DNA of 15,130 bases from contig CAYYMD010000062.1 of NCBI GenBank assembly GCA_964472875.1, positions 1 through 15,130 on the forward strand, given 5' to 3'. Below the pieces are notes generated by a model, which was given only the letters and a program-made list of their open reading frames with translations, was not told the origin of the DNA and made no database searches. Below are positions 1-4,833 of the stretch, piece by piece. The DNA comes from CAYYMD01 sp964472875. Its GTDB lineage: Bacteria; Planctomycetota; Phycisphaerae; SM23-33. A program made the position numbers and the translations under genes. Position 1 is the stretch's first letter, and each line of letters opens with the position of its first letter.

Positions 1-25
1 TTACCGCGGTGGCTTTATTCATTCC

Positions 26-54
26 GCGTGCAATCCCGATGAATCGGGACACGC
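26..54. repeat. Intergenic hairpin at the left edge
   Basis: An imperfect inverted repeat. GCGTG (26-30) pairs with CACGC (50-54), and TCCCGAT (34-40) pairs with ATCGGGA (43-49) around a 2-nt loop, with a 3-nt bulge at 31-33. There is no U-run on either side, so it is not a clear intrinsic terminator. It may be the end of a dispersed element that continues outside the window. No gene was found between 1 and 135. Confidence 0.4.
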
Positions 55-135
55 CCTACCGGCGGCTGTCGTTATGAGAAATATTATTTTATAACGCTGG
101 TGTTGGGCGAGGGGATTTGTGTATAAGGTGATTCT

Positions 136-714
136 ATGACAGAAAGTGCGAAAAATTCGATTCGGCCTAATCCGAACGGCGACCGGCCGGAAATAGCCCC
201 CACGGCCTACGTGGACCCGGCCGCTCATATAATAGGCAACGTGCATATCGGGCCCGAGGTCTTCGTCGGTCCGGCCGCGGTCATCAGGGCCGATGAAACC
301 GGCTCCGACGGGCAAGTGCGGCCGGTCAGAATAGAGGCCCGGTGCAACGTCCAGGACGGCGTGATTATTCACGCGCTCGGCGGCACTGAAATCACCGTCG
401 GCCGGCGAACGTCTCTGGCTCACGGCTGCATTATCCACGGCCCGTGCAATATCGGGGCTGACTGCTTTATCGGCTTCAGGGCGGTGGTGTTCGACGCCGC
501 GCTGGCCGAGGGTGTGCTTGTCGGCGCAGGCGCCGTTGTCCAGGGGGTGGACTTGGCCGCCAACGCCCTGGTCCGGCCGGGTGTTTCTGTTTTATCCGCC
601 GACGATGTGAAAAGGTCGGCGGGCACAACCGGCCCGGCCGACCGCGATTTCATGGCCAAGGTCGTGGATGCGAACCTGGCGCTGACAAAAGGTTACCTGC
701 ACCCCGGCCGATAA
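136..714 (+). CDS. Gamma-class carbonic anhydrase (left-handed beta-helix hexapeptide protein)
   Basis: Predicted cytoplasmic trimeric zinc or iron enzyme that interconverts CO2 and bicarbonate. The 192-residue protein has hexapeptide-repeat turns throughout (for example IIGNVHIGPEVFVGP). It keeps the residues expected of the Cam/CamH group: R51 and D53 in VIRADE, Q73 and H79 in NVQDGVIIH, and the metal ligands H96 and H101 in HGCIIHGP. E54, equivalent to a catalytic Glu of Methanosarcina Cam, is also present. The acidic proton-shuttle loop of Cam is absent, as in CamH-type proteins. The C-terminal helix ending ALTKGYL matches the capping helix of Cam. The ATG follows AAGGTG by 5 nt. The gene is alone on its strand and no partner suggests a pathway. 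Assignment from hexapeptide repeats alone would also allow an acyltransferase, but the three-His/Gln pattern argues for a carbonic anhydrase. Confidence 0.85.
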   Translation: MTESAKNSIRPNPNGDRPEIAPTAYVDPAAHIIGNVHIGPEVFVGPAAVIRADETGSDGQVRPVRIEARCNVQDGVIIHALGGTEITVGRRTSLAHGCIIHGPCNIGADCFIGFRAVVFDAALAEGVLVGAGAVVQGVDLAANALVRPGVSVLSADDVKRSAGTTGPADRDFMAKVVDANLALTKGYLHPGR

Positions 715-741
715 CGCCGGGCCGGCCTTCGGTTTTAATCG

Positions 742-802
742 CGGCGGCGCAGCAGCGCCGCCGACCAAATCATGCTGATGCATTACTCGCCGAGGGCCTC
801 TG
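742..802 (-). repeat. Copy 1 of the duplicated hcp 3' end with hairpin
   Basis: 61 bp matching 1541-1601 with two mismatches (747 and 786) in the same orientation. On the minus strand it reads as the last codons of hcp (EALGE then TAA, against EALGD then TAA in the real gene), followed by about 40 bp of hcp downstream sequence. That sequence includes a hairpin: CGGCGGCGC (742-750), AGCA loop, GCGCCGCCG (755-763), nine perfect pairs. It lies 29 bp beyond the ORF6N stop, so the two copies bracket the ORF6N gene. Confidence 0.9.
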
Positions 803-831
803 GGGGTCGGCGGATTCGCAATTGTTCCGGC

Positions 832-1389
832 TCACCCTTCGGCCTCCGTCTGAAATCCGATTCGTTTTTTCGGCAGCTCTTTTGGAGGGGTCATCAATTG
901 GCGGATGGCGTCAAATACAACTTTGAATTGGGAGTCATATTTCCTTTCCATGGCTTCTATTTTTCGGGCAAGATCCTCGTGGGTGTCCAACATCCGTCTG
1001 AGGCGAACGAATGTTCGCATTATTTCTACGTTGACCGCTACTGCCCGCTTGCTGCGCAGAACGCTGGACAGCATTGCAACTCCCTGTTCGGTAAAGACAT
1101 ACGGCAAATATCTTCTTCCGCCCCACTGACTTGAGGCGCCGGTTTGGCTCCTCAAGATTTCAAATTCATCTTTTGTCAGTCGAAACATGAAGTCGTCCGG
1201 GAAACGCTCAGGGTTGCGCCGCACGGCCCGAGTCAGGGCCTTTGTCTCTACGCCGTACAACTCGGCCAGGTCCGCATCCGGGATTACTCTTTCGCCGCGG
1301 ATCAGGAGGATGCTCCGTTCGATTCGTCCGACCCGGGCTATCCCGCCTTTGGCGGATTCAGTCTTTTTTGACCGCCCGCTTTTGCTCAT
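832..1389 (-). CDS. ORF6N domain protein (phage antirepressor-like, DNA-binding)
   Basis: A 185-residue protein with a clear ORF6N domain over about residues 22-118. Visible motifs are LIRGERVIPDADLAELYGV, RNPERFPDDFMFRLTKDEF, GGRRYLPYVFTEQGVAML and VNVEIMRTFVRLRRML. After it comes a probable coiled coil (LARKIEAMERKYDSQFKVV) and a basic PPKELPKKRIGF tail usual for the family. ORF6N domains occur in phage and plasmid antirepressors and as solitary chromosomal genes; the molecular target here is unknown. The ATG follows AAGGGG by 6 nt. The gene sits between two copies of the hcp 3' end and has its own promoter, with a strong terminator insulating it from hcp. No integrase or other phage gene is adjacent, so it is a lone cassette and not a prophage. 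Confidence 0.9.
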   Translation of the reverse strand: MSKSGRSKKTESAKGGIARVGRIERSILLIRGERVIPDADLAELYGVETKALTRAVRRNPERFPDDFMFRLTKDEFEILRSQTGASSQWGGRRYLPYVFTEQGVAMLSSVLRSKRAVAVNVEIMRTFVRLRRMLDTHEDLARKIEAMERKYDSQFKVVFDAIRQLMTPPKELPKKRIGFQTEAEG

Positions 1390-1425
1390 ATCTTACCCCT
1401 TTGTTTTGAGGTTGTAGTTTGCGAC

Positions 1426-1454
1426 ATCATACCGCCGGCAAGTGATGCCACCAA
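1426..1454 (-). promoter_or_regulatory. Predicted promoter of the ORF6N gene
   Basis: Minus-strand TTGGTG (1454-1449), a 17-bp spacer, then TATGAT (1431-1426). The -10 is good and the -35 partial. The predicted start of transcription lies about 30 nt before the ORF6N ATG. It begins right after the terminator palindrome at 1456-1496. Confidence 0.5.
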
Positions 1455-1455
1455 T

Positions 1456-1496
1456 AAAAAAACAGGGACAGTCTAAAAGCGACTGTCCCTGTTTTT
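1456..1496 (-). terminator. Perfect 16-bp terminator palindrome downstream of hcp
   Basis: AAAAACAGGGACAGTC (1458-1473) and GACTGTCCCTGTTTTT (1481-1496) form a perfect 16-bp stem around a 7-nt loop. In the hcp transcript the stem is followed by a run of seven U, so it should act as an intrinsic terminator about 85 nt after the hcp stop. The A/T arms make it symmetrical, so it could also work for plus-strand transcription. Confidence 0.8.
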
Positions 1497-1540
1497 CAGC
1501 GCGGCGGTTACGGCGCGTCGGGGCCGCCGCATTAAACAGT

Positions 1541-1601
1541 CGGCGACGCAGCAGCGCCGCCGACCAAATCATGCTGATGCATTAATCGCCGAGGGCCTCT
1601 G
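1541..1601 (-). repeat. Copy 2 of the hcp 3'-end repeat (the genuine gene end)
   Basis: This copy covers the last six hcp codons with the stop (1582-1601) and about 41 bp of downstream sequence. The hairpin CGGCGACGC (1541-1549), AGCA, GCGCCGCCG (1554-1562) has one A/C mismatch that is a proper pair in the 742-802 copy. The offset between the copies is 799 bp. Confidence 0.9.
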
Positions 1602-3264
1602 CCAGGTCTGCCTCGACGTTCGAGATAGCGTCGATGTTGTAATTCTCCTGCAGCACGCCCCAGACGTTCGGTCCGACGAACGCCGGCAGCGACGGGCCGA
1701 CCTTCATGTCGCGTATGCCCAGGTGCAGCAGCGTCAGCAGGATGGCCACCGCCTTCTGCTCGTACCATGAGAGGATGAACGACAGCGGCAGCGAATTGAC
1801 GTCCGTATCAAACGCCTTCGACAGCGCCACGGCTATCCGGATGGCCGAGTAAGCGTCGTTGCACTGGCCGCAGTCCAGCAGGCGGGGTATGCCGCCTATG
1901 TCGCCGAAGGGCAGTTTGTTGAAGCGATACTTGCCGCAGGCCAGCGTCAGTATCACGCAGTCGTCGGGGACCTGCTGTGCGAACTCGGTGTAGTAGTTGC
2001 GGCCGGGCTTTGCCCCGTCGCAGCCGCCGATGAGAAAGAAGCGGCGGATTTTTCCGGCCTTGACGGCCTCGACGACCTTGTCGGCCACGGACATCACCGC
2101 GTTGTGGGCGAAGCCGATGGTGATGGACTTTTGCTCGCCGTCTTCGGCGAAGCCGTCGGCCTGTTGTGCGGCCTCGATTACCGGCGTAAAGTCCTTGTTG
2201 CCGTTCTCGTCGGCCTCGATGTGCGTAACGCCTTCCCACCCGACCACGCCGGTGGTGAAGATGCGGTCCCTGTAGGAGTCGCGCGGCTTCATCAGGCAGT
2301 TGGTGGTCATCAGCACCGCGCCGGGGAACTCGTCGAACTCCGACCGCTGGTTCTGCCACGCCCCCCCGTAGTTGCCGACGAGGTGGTCGTACTTTTTCAG
2401 TTCGGGGTAGGCGTTGCAGGGCAGCATCTCGCCGTGCGTGTAGACGTTGACGCCCGTGCCCCTGGTCTGCTCCAGCAGCATCGCCAGGTCCTTCAGGTCG
2501 TGGCCGGATACGACTATGCACTTGCCCGCCACCGGCGTGATGCGGACCTGCGTGGGCTCGGGATGCCCGTACGCGCCCGTGTTGGCCGAGTCGAGCAGGC
2601 CCATGACCTTCAGGTTCAGTTCGCCGGTTTCCATGGCCTTTGCGGTCAGGTCGTCCACGTCGGTGGGGTCGGCGGCCACGTAGTCCAGCAGGCGGTGGAA
2701 GCCGGCGTAAACGTCGTCGTCGTCCCGGCCGAGCACGTGCGCGTGGTCGGCGTAGGCGCCCGCGCCCTTGAGGCCGTAGGTGATGAGTTCCTGCAGCCCG
2801 GCCACGTCCTGGCCGTGGGTGTCTATGCGGGCGGATATTGATATTTCCCGCCCCTGGGCGAGCATACCTTCGTAATCGTCGGCCGGCGCGAACGTCGCCG
2901 GCTCGGCCAGTTGCTCGGGGACCTTGCCCGCCTCGGAGCACGCCTGCTCGTAAAGCGCCTTTGCCTTGTCCTTTAGCCGCGCCGCCTTCTTGACGTACTC
3001 GTTGGCGATTCGCCTGGCGTCGAAGTCCGTGTTGGTCAGCGTCACGAACATCGCCTCGGGCACGAATGTGTCAATCTCGCGGTCAACCTTGCCCAGTTGC
3101 CGCGCTCGGTGGGCGTACATCGAGAGCCCCTTTACCACGTGGACCAGCAGGTCCTGCACGTTTGCGGTCTCGGCGCTCTTGCCGCAGACGCCCATGGTGG
3201 TGCAGCCCTTGCCGCCGCGCGTCTGCTCGCACTGGTAACAAAACATTTCCTGTTCGGGTGTCAT
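1582..3264 (-). CDS. hcp: Hybrid-cluster protein (hydroxylamine/NO reductase)
   Basis: A 560-residue Hcp (prismane), cytoplasmic; the family reduces hydroxylamine to ammonia in vitro and reduces or handles NO in vivo. The N-terminal cubane motif is C9-X2-C12-X8-C21-X5-C27, the strict-anaerobe type seen in Desulfovibrio Hcp. All hybrid-cluster ligand motifs are visible in order: His in GHDLKDL, Glu in GEMLPCNAYPEL, then Cys in NCLMKP, GGCDGAKPG, LACGKYRF and DCGQCNDAYSA, and Glu in SWYEQKAVAI. The ATG at 3264 was chosen because AGGAG precedes it by 7 nt and it starts just before the first cysteines. An upstream in-frame start at 3309 has no such site and would add 15 residues. No hcr reductase is present; the ferredoxin upstream is the likely electron donor. 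It is the last gene of the ferredoxin-cupin-hcp operon and ends before a terminator. Confidence 0.97.
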   Translation of the reverse strand: MTPEQEMFCYQCEQTRGGKGCTTMGVCGKSAETANVQDLLVHVVKGLSMYAHRARQLGKVDREIDTFVPEAMFVTLTNTDFDARRIANEYVKKAARLKDKAKALYEQACSEAGKVPEQLAEPATFAPADDYEGMLAQGREISISARIDTHGQDVAGLQELITYGLKGAGAYADHAHVLGRDDDDVYAGFHRLLDYVAADPTDVDDLTAKAMETGELNLKVMGLLDSANTGAYGHPEPTQVRITPVAGKCIVVSGHDLKDLAMLLEQTRGTGVNVYTHGEMLPCNAYPELKKYDHLVGNYGGAWQNQRSEFDEFPGAVLMTTNCLMKPRDSYRDRIFTTGVVGWEGVTHIEADENGNKDFTPVIEAAQQADGFAEDGEQKSITIGFAHNAVMSVADKVVEAVKAGKIRRFFLIGGCDGAKPGRNYYTEFAQQVPDDCVILTLACGKYRFNKLPFGDIGGIPRLLDCGQCNDAYSAIRIAVALSKAFDTDVNSLPLSFILSWYEQKAVAILLTLLHLGIRDMKVGPSLPAFVGPNVWGVLQENYNIDAISNVEADLAEALGD

Positions 3265-3305
3265 TTCGGTTCTCCTGTTCTTGAAAGTTAACGGCTGTGT
3301 CGATT

Positions 3306-3347
3306 TCAATTTTTCCGGACCGTCATGTCGGGTTTTATCTGTGCCAT
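3306..3347 (-). pseudogene. 13-codon ORF resembling a truncated DUF1858 (hybrid-cluster-associated) gene
   Basis: In the 96-bp gap between cupin and hcp, AAAGGCGG is followed at short spacing by an ATG ORF reading MAQIKPDMTVRKN and a TGA. The start resembles the N-terminus of DUF1858/TIGR03980 proteins, the small redox-disulfide domain named for association with hybrid cluster protein (typically I-T-x-D-M-T-V-x-E-V-L). The rest of the domain, with its CxxC-type cysteines, is missing from the following 40 bp. It could be the stump of a deleted gene, or a short leader peptide affecting hcp translation. The similarity covers only about eight residues, so this is a weak call. Confidence 0.35.
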
Positions 3348-3360
3348 TTTTCCGCCTTTC

Positions 3361-3702
3361 TTAAAGCATCTTCGTCGGTTCGCTCGGCCGGGGCGTCTTG
3401 ATGACCAGCACTTCCAGGTCGCGGCCGGAATTGTTTATCCACCGGTGCGGGACGCCGGCGGGGCTCTCGACCAGTGTGCCCGCCGCGACTTGCTTTTTCT
3501 CGTCGCCGATCTCGACCACGCCCTCGCCGGCCGAAACGTAAAAACAGACATCCACGGGCGTGATGTGCCTTCGCAGCGACTGGCCCGGCCCGAGCGTAAG
3601 GTGCATGATTTGCGCCTCGGCGCTGTCGTGTAACTTTTTCGCCACCACGCCGTGGGGGTTCGGCTTCCGCGGCGCCTCGGCGATGTTTACCGTATTAATC
3701 AT
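3361..3702 (-). CDS. Small cupin-domain protein of the hcp operon
   Basis: A 113-residue single-domain cupin, cytoplasmic, reaction unknown. The conserved barrel runs from about residue 31 (QIMHLTLGPGQSLRRH) to the end. Cupin motif 2 is intact (GTLVESPAGVPHRWINN). Motif 1 is altered: after H46 the second His is T48, and the usual Glu position is C53 (HITPVDVCFYV), so any metal site would be H46, C53 and the motif-2 His, or lost. The start is uncertain. ATG 3702 has AGGTG about 7 nt upstream; a GTG at 3711 would add three residues. It lies 27 bp after the ferredoxin stop and 96 bp before hcp, which supports one transcript. A role as a sensor, chaperone or small-molecule binder for Hcp is possible but not shown. 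Confidence 0.85.
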   Translation of the reverse strand: MINTVNIAEAPRKPNPHGVVAKKLHDSAEAQIMHLTLGPGQSLRRHITPVDVCFYVSAGEGVVEIGDEKKQVAAGTLVESPAGVPHRWINNSGRDLEVLVIKTPRPSEPTKML

Positions 3703-3729
3703 TATATTCACCTGTCCTTTGGCGGCTTG

Positions 3730-4503
3730 TTACTTCAGGTTTATGCCGTTGATATCGCGGATTTCGCCCTGCGCGGTGACCACCACGACGTTGACGGGGA
3801 TGCTTTTGCCGGCCGCCTCCAGGGCCCGGCCGACGACGGTCTCCAGGCCGCCGCAGCAGGGCACCTCCATCCGCGCGACGGTGACGGTCTTTATCTCGTT
3901 TGCGGCGAAGATGCGCGTGAGTTTTTCGAAGTACGCGTCGGCGTCGTCGAGTTTGGGGCAGCCCACCGCCAGCGTCCGCCCGGCCAGCAGGCGGCGGTGG
4001 AAGTCGCCCATGGCGTAGGCCACGCAGTCGGCCGATATCAGCACATCCGCATCGCGCCAGATGTCGGCCTCGACCGGCGCCAGCGCCAGCTGCACCGGCC
4101 AGTGCGTCAGCCGCGACGGCGAGGGCGCGTCCGCATCGGCGGCTTCGTCCTTGTCGCGGTCGAATGTGTGAGCGGCCATGCCCGGGCAGCCGCCGGCGGG
4201 CGGATGGTGGCCTTGCCCCTCGTGTTCGTGGCGGTCTTCGCCGCGGCCGGCGTTATGCTCCTGCCGCTTCCTGACCGCTTCGGGGTCGAAGTCCCCGGCC
4301 GGGCGCTGCTCGATGCTTATCGCCCCGCGCGGGCACTCGCCCAGGCAGTCGCCCAGCCCGTCGCAGAGTTCATCCGAGACAAGGCGGGCCTTGCCGTCGA
4401 TAATCTGAATCGCCCCCTCGGCGCATGCGGGCACGCACCGGCCGCAACCGTCGCACTTGTCGGGGTCGATGTTGACTATTTTTCTCGTTGCCTTGGTTAT
4501 CAT
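3730..4503 (-). CDS. Two-site ferredoxin-like iron-sulfur protein, probable redox partner of Hcp
   Basis: A 257-residue cytoplasmic protein. The N-terminal bacterial ferredoxin fold has motif 1 C17-X2-C20-X2-C23-X3-C27 and motif 2 C47-X2-L50-X2-C53-X3-CP(57-58). The second cysteine of motif 2 is L50, so cluster II would have three cysteine ligands or a [3Fe-4S] form. A His-rich linker follows (H83, H92, H94, H99, H100, C106, H112), a possible metal-binding segment. The C-terminal domain (about 130-257) carries GCPKLDDADAY and MEVPCCGGLE, motifs recurrent in ferredoxins encoded beside hcp in anaerobes. The ATG has GGAG 6 nt upstream. It is the first gene of the operon, directly below a Crp/Fnr-type operator and an extended -10 promoter. 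Desulfovibrio HcpR regulons include a comparable ferredoxin (frdX), which supports an electron-donor role by analogy. Confidence 0.85.
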   Translation of the reverse strand: MITKATRKIVNIDPDKCDGCGRCVPACAEGAIQIIDGKARLVSDELCDGLGDCLGECPRGAISIEQRPAGDFDPEAVRKRQEHNAGRGEDRHEHEGQGHHPPAGGCPGMAAHTFDRDKDEAADADAPSPSRLTHWPVQLALAPVEADIWRDADVLISADCVAYAMGDFHRRLLAGRTLAVGCPKLDDADAYFEKLTRIFAANEIKTVTVARMEVPCCGGLETVVGRALEAAGKSIPVNVVVVTAQGEIRDINGINLK

Positions 4504-4511
4504 GGCTGGCT

Positions 4512-4531
4512 CCGTGATTTTGCTTTCACGG
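4512..4531. promoter_or_regulatory. Inverted repeat over the predicted start of the ferredoxin operon transcript
   Basis: CCGTGA (4512-4517) and TCACGG (4526-4531) are perfect 6-bp arms with an 8-bp spacer. The site is centred about 7 bp inside the transcript predicted from the -10, and one arm overlaps the GGAG ribosome-binding site. Because the upstream arm is mostly outside the RNA, a DNA operator is more likely than an RNA hairpin. The half-sites resemble GTGA/TCAC, but the spacing is not that of CRP. Confidence 0.4.
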
Positions 4532-4534
4532 TTC

Positions 4535-4543
4535 TTTATAGCA
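4535..4543 (-). promoter_or_regulatory. Extended -10 of the ferredoxin-cupin-hcp operon
   Basis: On the minus strand this reads TGCTATAAA, an extended -10 (TG-n-TATAAA). It predicts a transcription start near 4528 and a leader of about 25 nt. There is no independent good -35, which is usual for a promoter driven by a class II activator bound at 4562-4577. Confidence 0.65.
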
Positions 4544-4561
4544 CCCCGGGCGGAAGCGGGC

Positions 4562-4577
4562 CTTGACTTAGGTCAAG
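4562..4577. promoter_or_regulatory. Crp/Fnr (HcpR-type) operator, CTTGAC-N4-GTCAAG
   Basis: A perfect 6+6 palindrome around TTAG. It fits the TTGA-type half-sites bound by FNR and HcpR proteins. Its centre (between 4569 and 4570) is exactly 41.5 bp upstream of the start predicted from the -10 at 4535-4540, the standard class II activation distance. The Crp/Fnr gene at 11377-12075 has the matching ExxSR recognition motif. I found no second TTGAC-N4-GTCAA in the window by eye. Confidence 0.75.
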
Positions 4578-4660
4578 TGAGGAGAATTTTTTGAAAAAAA
4601 TTTTGAAATTATTTTCCCCCGCCTCGAAAAATTACGTGTAAATGCTTTGAAATTTGGGGC

Positions 4661-4729
4661 TTATATATCTTCCTGGCCGGCGAGATTTTCCAGCCCTGAG
4701 ACGTGCGGAATCAAATTGTCTATAGACCA
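4661..4729 (-). pseudogene. Remnant of a Crp/Fnr regulator C-terminus
   Basis: On the minus strand this reads, after an in-frame TGA (4732-4730), about 22 codons ending IPHVSGLENLAGQEDI and TAA. The intact regulator at 11377-12075 ends ILDRAGLENLAGQEDT and TAA. The core 33 bp (4666-4698) match 11382-11414 at 31 positions. No start codon or DNA-binding domain remains. It is either the old 3' end of the nearby gene displaced by an insertion, or the last trace of a second regulator that once stood beside the operon. Confidence 0.7.
4666..4698 (-). repeat. Duplicated crp 3' end, distal copy
   Basis: 33 bp in direct orientation with 11382-11414, differing only at 4685 and 4694. Both changes are synonymous third-position differences in GLENLAGQED. 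A weaker match (TTGAAA at the same 13-bp distance downstream of the gene end) extends it to 4647 against 11363. The two copies bracket the propeller, sulfatase and GH32 genes. Confidence 0.85.
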
Positions 4730-4833
4730 TCAATCGATACATTTATTGCATGTTTGCGTGCAGGTTGATAGTCGTACTTTCATTCGCAGTGTTGTTCCCG
4801 CCGTTATTGCCGGCACTGGGGCGAGACATCGTT

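Larger units (their letters stand above)
4504..4833. other. 330-bp intergenic region between the ferredoxin operon and the export cassette
   Basis: From right to left: 4733-4833 holds no recognisable gene and no convincing terminator for the propeller gene. 4661-4729 is the regulator remnant. 4578-4660 is very A/T-rich (runs of A and T around 4586-4620) and could act as an upstream promoter element. 4510-4577 is the promoter and operator region of the ferredoxin gene. Confidence 0.7.

Noticed and set aside
19..438. Minus-strand open frame of 139 codons over the carbonic anhydrase start
   Set aside because: Antisense to the conserved beta-helix; its end simply translates the left-edge hairpin.
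136..714. Hexapeptide acyltransferase for the first gene
   Set aside because: The Gln and three His residues of gamma carbonic anhydrases are all present at the right spacing.
704..736. Possible intrinsic terminator after the carbonic anhydrase (CCGGCC/GGCCGG then TTTT)
   Set aside because: The stem and the T-run are separated by seven bases and several alternative pairings exist, so it is not convincing.
832..1389. Prophage or phage-defence island around the ORF6N gene
   Set aside because: No integrase, repressor, structural or defence gene is adjacent; the gene is solitary.
2104..2841. Plus-strand open frame of 245 codons inside hcp
   Set aside because: Val/Gly/Ala-rich shadow of hcp without a ribosome-binding site or recognisable motif.
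1808..2941. Long Arg/Gly/Pro-rich open frame (377 codons) overlapping hcp on the same strand
   Set aside because: It is the alternative frame of a GC-rich gene with complete Hcp motifs; the translation is low-complexity and has no domain signature.
3361..3702. Loss-of-function cupin
   Set aside because: The altered motif 1 (HxT...C in place of HxH...E) probably belongs to the hcp-associated cupin subfamily, so it was noted in the annotation and not reported as decay.
3652..4566. Plus-strand open frame of 304 codons across the ferredoxin gene
   Set aside because: It is antisense to a gene with clear ferredoxin motifs and ends inside that gene's operator; no domain is visible.
4733..4833. Small RNA or terminator downstream of the propeller gene
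   Set aside because: Only short 4-bp pairings without a U-run could be found.
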